Shown in pieces: positions 56,566 to 64,000 of a DNA stretch of 64,000 bases. The stretch covers positions 833,070,071 to 833,134,070 of the forward strand of contig CM062816.1 of assembly GCA_031772625.1 (NCBI GenBank), given 5' to 3'. Under the pieces are notes generated by a model that was given only the letters and a program-made list of their open reading frames with translations, was not told the origin of the DNA and searched no databases. The position numbers and the translations under genes were made by a program. Position 1 is the stretch's first letter, and the number at the start of each line of letters is the position of its first letter. The stretch comes from Pinus tabuliformis. Lineage: Eukaryota > Streptophyta > Pinopsida > Pinales > Pinaceae.

Positions 56566-57698
56566 TGTTGAAATATGTAACGAGGTTCGGTCTGCATAAT
56601 GGCATATGTAATCATGATTTTATGTATTTAATGAAAGGAGAAAAATAAATTTATTATTTGTATTCTTGAGGCATGGGTTTCATGCTCAAGGGAAATTTAT
56701 TTTTAGGTCAAGCACCCATTGAGTGCTTCTAGGATTGTCATAAAGTCAGTTGAGTCATTGTCATGTATTGAAGACCCATGTGGGCATGTTACATATTGCA
56801 AAGAAAAAATTATTGAGTCAAAATATAGTCAAAAGACTCTCCATGTCATGGCACACATATCAAGTCGGCCTACATGAAAGGACAAGTCGACCTCAAGATA
56901 GCAATTCGTAACCCTCACAAGCCTATAAATAAGAAGGAATTCAACCTCATTTGCACACTTACTCAAGGAAGTTCGATCTCCTTGAGATAGAAGCTGGAAA
57001 AGGACGAAGAAGAAGAAGAACATCAAGATCGAAGTTTTTGGGCCTCTCTCTCTCTCTCTCTCTCTTTCGTTAGGGTTTCTACAGTTTTTGGGCTAGATGA
57101 AATTATGAAGTTGCGTCGAAGATGTGAAGTTGCAAGGTCAACGCTGTGACGCTGCAAGGTCAAAGCTGTGACGCTGCAAGGTCAAAGCTGTGAAGCTGCA
57201 AGATCGATGCTGTGACGCTGCCTTTAGATCGAAGCTGTGAAGCTATTAGGTTGAAGCTGCATCAAGGCCGAAGTTGTGAAGTTGTTAGGTCGAAGCTGTT
57301 GAAGCTCCATCAAGGTCGAAGTTGTTGAAGTTGCTAGTTTGAAGTTGCAGAAATTGTTTCTAGAAGCTGTGTAAGAAAATCTCATCAAGAAGGAAGGATG
57401 ACTTGGTCTTGGAGGGTCTTGGTCATGGGTCATAGGTCTTGGAATTCATCAATTGAAGTTCTATAAGAAGAGAAAAATTATGGTGGGCTTTCCTCTTAGT
57501 TGGAGAGGTTTTGGCCCTGACTGATGGCTTATATCTTGTGTCCTATTGTCTCATTGTTCTTTATGATTACTTTTTGATGATAGAGAACACTAATAATAAT
57601 AAGAAAAGAAGTTAATGAAGTAAAGTAAAAATACATCACAAACAATTATCGAAGTAAGACAAATCACCTACACTTGTTGCCCCCTAGATTTCTCATCA
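56566..57698 (+). repeat. Copia-5 5' LTR
   Basis: 1133 bp. The promoter has TATAAATAAGAAGG at 56923-56936. A CT microsatellite is at 57047-57066 and a minisatellite of AGCTGTGAAGCTGCAAGGTC-like units covers 57105-57355, in the transcribed part. It ends in the primer-binding site junction at 57698. Confidence 0.92.
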
Positions 57699-58505
57699 TG
57701 GTATCAGAGCTAAGGTGACTACATCACGGAAGGGCAACACAAAGAAGGATACTCTAGGGCCGAAGTATAAAGAGGTCATCTTGGAAACATCAAGAGCATC
57801 AATCATCAAGAAGGACCAACCCTCTCATCATATTGAAAGGAAAGAATTAAGAGCATCAAAGAGGACCTCAAAACCCTAGCTCATCCAAAGAAGGGTTCCA
57901 CACTTGAAGCGTTCTTGGGAAACTCACACATTCTACAATCATTATCATGAGGAAGAGCGAAGCACTTTTGTGTTTGTTTTTCTGGGCTATATTCTCCACA
58001 CATGAGAAGTATTAAGACATACTTCTGCAACAACAAGTATTGAATTGCGACCACCATCAAGGATCAAGTTATGTGCCAAGAAAGGTCTCCTTTGTAAGCC
58101 AAAATAACAAGAGGAAGAAGTCATGTCAAGCAAAGTAGAAAGGAGGAAAATTTTTCCATCTTCTAGCCACATGTGTAAGCTAGGGTTATTGTAGAAAAGG
58201 CTGAAATTGCAAAACTGCTACATCAAACCAAAGTTCTGAAGAAGGGCCAAAATTTGAGGTTGTGAAACAAGTTTAACTAGCGTTGTCTTGAAAAGCAGGA
58301 AAAACATTGTCAACATCGTCAAGGAATCAATGTGATCTCCCTTTGAGCCAGGGATCACTTTTAAACAAACACATCTTCACCAAGAAGATATATTCTATTA
58401 TCTACATCATCATCAAAATCAAGAAGGCATCAAGTTGAAAATTTCATCATCTAGGAGCATCTTCACTTGACAAGTATTTTTATATCTATATTTGAATATG
58501 TCAAA

Positions 58506-59171
58506 ATGACTTCATATTGCAAGGAGAGCAACAAATTGGTTGGGTCGTCAAACTTTCTTGCATGGAAGAAGAGGATAGATTTGATCCTCATAGAAAATGA
58601 AGTCGTTGGTCATGTTAAGGGTTTAATTGTCGAACTGCCAAAAGAAGAAGCTCAAGCTCTACAAGATGAAGATATCAAAAGAAGAAGGAATAGCCTCATA
58701 CTTTATGAGGGTGTTAGAAATAAGAGACCAACTCCAAGAGTTGGGAGAAATAATGTCTGACAAGGAAATGGCTATCATAGTGCTCAATGCACTACCAGAG
58801 GAATGGGGCAACTTCTCATCAAGCATCTATGGAAAGAAGGAAGCTACTCCATTCAATGAACTACGGTCATTGTGCAAAATCAAAGAAACCAGGCTAAAAG
58901 AAAAAAGTCGATGTGGGATCATGCGAGCAAGCTCAAGCATTTGTTGCCATGGCTAGAAGAAAAGGGAAGCTTGGCCCTTAAGAAAAAGAAGAACATGTCG
59001 AAGGTTCAATGTTATGGTTGTCATGAATATGGGCACTACAAGAGAGATTGTCCAAATCTCAAGAAGGACAACAACAAAAGAGGGAGGGAAGAAGCCCATA
59101 TCACTGAAGAAGTGGAAGAAGCTGAAAAGAAGAAATCCAAGGAGGAAGTAAAAGATCTCTACTATGATTGA
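58506..59171 (+). pseudogene. Copia-5 gag, two frameshifts
   Basis: Particle protein. It starts MTSYCKESNKLVGSSNFLAW and reads in three successive frames: up to about 58690, then SYFMRVLEIRDQL and LNALPEEWGNFSSSIYGKKE, then from about 58880 WDHASKLKHLLP, with zinc knuckle CYGCHEYGHYKRDC (59012-59053). It ends in a Lys/Glu-rich tail, KEEVKDLYYD. Length of about 220 codons is near that of a short Copia gag. It stops without any protease following, which is why the element is called gag-only. Confidence 0.85.
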
Positions 59172-61091
59172 GATAGTTTTCCTCACCTAGTTTTTTTCAA
59201 GTTATTTGTTGTAAAGTATAACTATCATGGAAGGAATCATTAGAAGCATGATAGGATGCATCATGTTAGGAGATGGCATCATAGAAGCATGTGATTGAAA
59301 GCAAAAGCTCGTGACATCATCATAAATAAGCATGAAAGATAGCTGAAATAGAAGTCTATGGATGTCACCTATAGAAGGATGTAGCTCTTGGTAACCTCAT
59401 TAGAAGCATAAAGTCATCTAGTATAGAGCTCATTATACATCATTCAAAAGGAGCATTTGCAAGATGAGGATGGTCAAGATATTTCGTTCGAATCTTTATT
59501 GGAAGGTTCACCTTCTGGAAGAAGCAAGTGTCTTGCCAGGAATTCCAACTTGTATGGGATTCATGAGATGATGGTATGATGTCAAAAGAAGTGAAGCAGG
59601 TCAAGGGATTGAAGTTATTTCAATCAAGGGAGCTGCCAAAGGAAGTCTAGTTGACCAAAAGAAAGATACAAGGTATGTATGCTTGTACTTGATAAAATAG
59701 AGTCATGGCATATGGTTGCAGATATCATGAATGAGTGCTGTACTTGAAGAGCATGATCAAAAGAAGGGATCTCCTCCTGCGAAAGAATGCATGAAGGCAT
59801 GGTTCACACATTGACTAGATGAAATCAATATAATATGTCCTCATATGAAATATGAGGTGGTTGACAAAGTAGAAGGAACTATGATTGGAAGTTCCTGGGA
59901 GGAAATGTGTGAATAAAGAAAGGAAGAGATCATGAAAAATGCAACTATGGAGAAGAAAATCAACATCCAAGGACTAGAAGATTTGACTATGATATCTCCA
60001 TTGGAAATATATGAAGATCCTCAAAAAGTTTGAAAAAAGAAAAAAACCCTTGACGTTGTATATCTTTTTGGAGATGTGTCAATATATATGCAAGATGTTA
60101 ATGCTAGCAAGGAGATGTCATGATGAAAGACAATCACAAAGGTGTTTTTGATTCAATGTTCATTTCTATTTTTGAACAATATCTGGATCGGCTAATGCAG
60201 GGCTACCGAAGGAAGAGCTGTAGATGTCATTTACAACTGACACTCATGTGGTAGGATGAAAGATCTTGAAGGAAACATGATGCGAAGAAGGTAGCAAGGT
60301 ATACAGGAAAGGCCAGATATGAACTAATGGATCACTTTCCAATGAAAGAAAGGATGACATCACTGACCTGATTCATGAATGAAAGCGATTGATGGTCGAT
60401 GCCCTATGAAAATAAGTCCCAAAAAGATGAAGATTATTGAATAAAGAAAAGGAAGTTCACGACATCGAAAGGAGGAGCTCTTCAAGCAGCTGGTTGTCCC
60501 ATGATCTCCACCTAAACAACTGCTGGAAGTAAGTCCCTAGTCAAGAGGGGGATTGGTCAAGTCCCTGATTAAGAGGGAGCTTGGGTACATACCTTTTATA
60601 GGAATGGGTACATTCCTTCACTGGAATGGGAGTATTCTCTCTAATTGAGAGGGACAGATAGACACATCATTCTTGTCTTCACTTGGGAAGATAGAATGAA
60701 GGATTGGGTAAGCATTTGGCATCCGATACTCTTTGGGGATGTGGTAGGGCATCCAAGATAAGAGTGGTTGTAAAGGATTGATATTCCTTGAGGTATGGGA
60801 ATCCAAGATAACAATAGTCCTAGTGGAACATACTCTCAGAGAACCTGGGTGGGGTATGTTTCGAGAGAGACAATGATGAGGGTGTTTATAAATCATTGGT
60901 CTCACCAAATTTGTGCTCTGATCTTGTGGAGAGATAGAGCTGTTAGAGAAGGCCTTGCTATGTGACAATGTTGGGTGATATCATGCTATACAGATGGGCT
61001 ACCAATCCGACTCTTCTTATGAGAATTCTTCAAATTGAGAATGTCTAAGTACCTTGTATGGATTATGAATACCTCCCTAGTTAAGAGGGAG
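59172..61091 (+). other. Copia-5 non-coding interior
   Basis: About 1.9 kb with no recognisable pol. Purine-rich motifs resembling the polypurine tract recur: GTCAAGAGGGGGAT (60541), ATTAAGAGGGAGC (60570), AATTGAGAGGGACA (60642) and TTAAGAGGGAG (61081). The last is the presumed functional one. Confidence 0.6.
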
Positions 61092-62202
61092 TGTTGAAAT
61101 ATGTAACTAGGTTCGGTCTTCATAATGTCATATGTAATCGTGATTTTATGGATTTAATGAAAAGAGAAAAATAAATTTATTACTTGTATTCTTGAGGCAT
61201 GGGTTTCATGTTCAAAGGAAATTTATTTATAGGTCAAGCACCCATTGAGTGCTTCTAGGATTGTCAGAAAGTCAATTGAGTCATTCTCATGTGTTGAAGA
61301 CCCATTTGGGCATGTTACATATTGTAAAGAAAAAATTATTGAGTCAAAATAGAGTCAAAAGACCCTCCAAGACTTCGTCATGACACAAAGATCAAGTTGG
61401 CCTACATGAAGGGACAAGTCATCTGCAAGAGAGCAATTTGTACCCCTCACAAGCATATAAATAAGAAGGAATTTGACCTCATTTGCACACTCGCTCAAGG
61501 AAGTTCGATCTCCTCAAGATAGAAGCTGGAAATGGACGACGAAGAAGAAGAAGATCCAGATCGAAGTTTTTGGGCCTCTCTCTCTCTCTTAGGGTTTCTA
61601 TAGTTTCCGGGCTAGACGAAATTTTGAAGTTGCATCGAAGATGCGAAGCTTCAAGGTTGAAGCTGTGAAGTTGCAAGATCGAAGTTTTGAAGTTGCCTCT
61701 AGATCGAAGTTGTGAGGCTGTAAGGTCGACGATGTGAGGCTATTAGGTCGAAGCTGCTAAAGCTGCATCAAGTTTGATGCTATGGAGCTGCTATGTCAAA
61801 GTTGCATAAATTGTTGCTTGGGTCGAAGTTGCTGGAAGGTCAAAGTTTGTTGTTGGACGTTGTGTAAGAAAACTTCATCAAAAAGGAAGAATGACATGGT
61901 CTTTGAGGGTCTTGGTAAGGGTCATAGGTCTTGGAATTCGTCAATTGAAGTTCTATAATAATAGAAGGATTTTGGTGGGTTTTCCTCTTAGTTGGAGAGG
62001 TTTTGGTCCTCGTCGATCGCCTATATCTTGTGTCCTATTGTCTCATTGTTCTATATGATTTGGTAGCTGTTTGATGATAGAGAACACTAATAATAATAAT
62101 AAGAAAAGAAGAAGTTAATCAAGAAAAGTAAAATTACATCATAAGCAGTTATCAAAATAAGAGAAATCACCTACACTTTATTGCCCCCTAGATTTCTCAA
62201 CA
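61092..62202 (+). repeat. Copia-5 3' LTR
   Basis: 1111 bp, collinear with the 5' LTR. Promoter TATAAATAAGAAGG is at 61458. The minisatellite (about 61615-61860) differs in unit number and sequence from the 5' copy, and the CT run is shorter. Confidence 0.92.
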
Positions 62203-62227
62203 GGGAGCTGCTCCCCCGCAACCTTGG
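62203..62227 (+). mobile_element. Right terminus of the hAT remnant
   Basis: GGGAGCTGCTCCCCCGCAAC followed by CTTG resembles the inverted start of hAT-3 (CTATGTTGCGGGGGAGC). It is the likely right end of the hAT into which Copia-5 inserted. Confidence 0.5.
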
Positions 62228-62228
62228 G

Positions 62229-62525
62229 ATGCATACATTTTTACTAGGGTCATGATAGAGGAGTTGAACAATCAATGCCACCAACATTGAGGTACATAGA
62301 GGGCTTAGTCCTCTTACTTAAATGCTAGTTCCATACGGTCATACATAACAGACTCCAATGAAAAAATGTTGCAATCCCCCAAAACCTCAAATTCTGAATA
62401 CCAATGGGTTTTGAGTGGGATCTAAAATTTACTTTCTCCATGTTAAAAATTTAAGTAATTCTCTTTATCTTTCATTTCCATCCATTAAGAATTTAACATT
62501 ACCATTAATTGCATAGAATTAGTAG
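62229..62525 (+). repeat. Dispersed repeat DR, copy 5
   Basis: Starts partway into the repeat (TTTTTACTAGGGTCATGATAG) and continues through GGTACATAGAGGGCTTAG, ACTTTCTCCATGTTAAA and ATTTAACATTACCATTAATTG to AGTAGGGC. One hairpin arm is partly deleted. Confidence 0.8.
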
Positions 62526-63611
62526 GGCTGGGACAAATTCACTTCCCAACAGTGGAAATCCCTTTTAATATTGCTTAATCGCCCTTCGCTACACTCCAAA
62601 ACCTTTGAGAGGTTCAAACATGTGACTGAATTGCGTGAGAATGTGGCAGTAAAATGATTTTAAGATGCTTTTTCACTAGACACGTGTCTAAAGTTTGGGA
62701 TACTAGTAGGGCTCGCGTTTGGCAGCAGTGAAACTCGTTTCGGACATGCGTCACACGAATGTTGTGTCCAACACAGGAAATACATGACACGAGGGGGGCA
62801 GGGATGGGCGTGGGGGGTGAGAATGTGTCGTGTTACTTAGGAATGCGCATTAAAGAGCTTAAAGATGATTTTGATAACAATGAAATGCACTACCTACCTG
62901 GATAATAAGATTCATGGTGTGATTTATGGTTTGGAAGAACCTTTTGTGATTCTTTGAAGTCACTTCTACTTGAAGTCTAGAGGTAATGCCATCTCCTTGT
63001 CATGTCTGCAACACGTCTCCTTGGTATCTTCTCAAGAATATTATGGTAGTTTATATGAAGATATGTCGAGCGTACTACGCTGTATTACTAAATTAACATT
63101 TATTCATCGAATATGCACAAAGATCAATCTAAATTTTGTTTAAAGAATGCTGCACAACAACTTTAAAATTCCAAAGTGAGCGTTTCCCTTATATGGAGCA
63201 GTTTGACTTGTTGCTAGTTGTTCCTTAGTGGGAGACTGGGAGAATATGACATGCCCATAAAGCGATGGTGATCCCTAGTAGTTAAAAATTAAAAGCTGCA
63301 TGGCGTTATTCTAAGTATTCATCTCAAATTTGGTGTGGCTCCATCCCACGGAATCATTGAATTTGCTATACGAATTCATGATCTTGTGATTATCCAGTTG
63401 CAGCACGCCATCTTTTTAAATTAAGATTAAACTACTTGGTTGACATTTCCTTCGTTCTCAATGCTATTTACATTGTATTATTATAAATTAGAATGTATCA
63501 CACAGTTAAAACTGTGGCCATGTAGTGTTTACATGTACAAACCATGTTATACATGTAGAGAGTCAGGTAGTTTTTGAGTATTTACAAGTGATGTTAATTC
63601 TTTGTCACCAG
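62526..63611 (+). other. Apparent intron sequence upstream of the ACX exon
   Basis: No exon, transposon or repeat was recognised. It ends in a good 3' splice site, TTCTTTGTCACCAG at 63598-63611. A short G-rich run lies at 62792-62818. Confidence 0.65.
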
Positions 63612-63795
63612 ATTTATAGAGAAAGTACAGCAAGACATTCCAGGAGAGGGAATCAAACATCAGCTTCAGTTGTTATGCAGTGTGTATGCACTATCATTGC
63701 TGCACAACCATCTTGGTGATTTCCTTTCCACTGGTTACATTGATAGCGAACAATCAGCACTTGCAACTGATCAGCTACGTGCACTCTACTCACAG
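63612..63795 (+). CDS. ACX1: Acyl-CoA oxidase (ACX1 type), penultimate-region exon
   Basis: Part of a peroxisomal FAD enzyme that oxidises long- and medium-chain acyl-CoA to trans-2-enoyl-CoA with release of hydrogen peroxide, the first step of peroxisomal beta-oxidation (also used in jasmonate synthesis). After one base completing a split codon, the exon reads FIEKVQQDIPGEGIKHQL, then LCSVYALSLLHNHLGDF and STGYIDSEQSALATDQLRAL, ending YSQ. This is collinear with the C-terminal domain of plant ACX1. It is bounded by CCAG at the left and CAG-GTTTTT at the right (63796), so both splice sites look functional. No stops or shifts interrupt it. Catalytic residues lie upstream, outside the window. 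Confidence 0.9.
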
Positions 63796-63911
63796 GTTTT
63801 TATATCAATTTCTTTATAAATGACTATTATACATGATTTCTAGATTGTTCACTCTTTAGCATTTCTATAATGATTTAAGAATGCCATAAATAATGTTATG
63901 CTGGGTTGCAG
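63796..63911 (+). other. Short ACX1 intron
   Basis: A 116-bp AT-rich intron with donor GTTTTTATAT and acceptor GGGTTGCAG. Phase is preserved between the two exons (Q at the end, V at the start), so the splice is well supported. Confidence 0.9.
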
Positions 63912-64000
63912 GTTCGTCCAAATGCTGTGGCTCTTGTAGATGCATTTAATTATACAGATCACTTTTTGGGATCTATACTTGGACGATATGATGGAAATGT
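63912..64000 (+). CDS. ACX1: Acyl-CoA oxidase (ACX1 type), following exon, cut by window end
   Basis: Reads [18 protein letters not shown], then [11 protein letters not shown], a highly conserved part of the plant ACX1 C-terminal domain. It begins directly after the AG at 63910-63911 in frame with the previous exon and runs off the window. The peroxisomal targeting tripeptide expected at the C-terminus is therefore not visible. Strong conservation and clean splicing argue for a functional gene rather than a pseudogene. Confidence 0.93.

Larger units (their letters stand above)
56566..62202 (+). mobile_element. Copia-5: gag-only, non-autonomous Copia element
   Basis: LTRs 56566-57698 and 61092-62202 both start TGTTGAAATATGTAAC; the 3' copy ends TCTCAACA, the 5' copy TCTCATCA. 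Primer-binding site TGGTATCAGAGCT starts at 57699. The purine tract TTAAGAGGGAG precedes the 3' LTR. Flanks GGGGG and GGGAG are near-TSDs. Internal coding is limited to gag (58506-59171). The remaining 1.9 kb has no pol trace I can see, so the element needed pol in trans. The family also supplies both solo LTRs and the LTR at 45212. Confidence 0.9.

Noticed and set aside
63525..63719. 64-codon frame starting at 63525 (MFTCTNHVIHVES)
   Set aside because: It crosses the 3' splice site at 63611 and reads the ACX exon in the wrong frame.

Overview
This is plant nuclear DNA from a large, transposon-packed genome. The only host gene I recognise is at the right edge: two consecutive exons (63612-63795 and 63912 to the window end) of a peroxisomal acyl-CoA oxidase of the ACX1 type. 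No other ACX exon was found to its left, so the rest of the window is either a very long intron or intergenic sequence. Introns filled with nested retroelements are typical of gymnosperms and other large plant genomes. I suspect a gymnosperm, but nothing here proves it. I saw no tRNA, rRNA or CRISPR features.

The left half is a deep nest that can be read from target-site duplications (TSDs). A hAT-like MITE (3201-28711) contains a dispersed repeat 'DR'. That is split by a Ty1/Copia element (Copia-1, 3772-28227), whose 5' LTR is split by a Ty3/Gypsy chromovirus (Gypsy-1, 3914-19148, TSD ATTTT). The chromovirus was hit by an autonomous-type hAT transposon (hAT-1, 6928-10400, TSD TCTAAAAG) and by an ORF1-only L1-type LINE (15566-17751, 18-bp TSD). 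Copia-1 also carries a small hAT (hAT-2, 20169-21297, TSD GTCTAGCT) just before gag and a solo LTR (24506-25659) in its RT. Next comes an RTE-like LINE remnant split by a minus-strand chromovirus (Gypsy-2, 30064-38468), which carries a solo LTR (30290-31842, TSD CCAAG).

The right half holds a truncated minus-strand Copia (Copia-3, 40417-44205), a Copia 3' fragment whose LTR is split by a coding-free LTR element (45543-48596, TSD GGATT), hAT-3 (49591-51201, TSD GGCTAGAG), a repeat family R flanking a broken gene of unknown function (52233-53604), a Copia pol fragment (Copia-4), and a gag-only Copia (Copia-5, 56566-62202) sitting in a hAT remnant. About 1.1 kb of apparent intron precedes the ACX exons. 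Almost all element genes are broken. Several stops lie where C-to-T change at methylatable cytosines would create them.

The two most interesting observations are these. First, the L1 ORF1 protein carries an N-terminal ubiquitin-like domain ending in RLRGG, ahead of DUF4283-like and zinc-knuckle regions. Second, three hAT elements share one terminal plan, dense arrays of a 7-bp motif, but each has its own version of the motif: GGAAACG, GGAAGCG or GGGAGCG.
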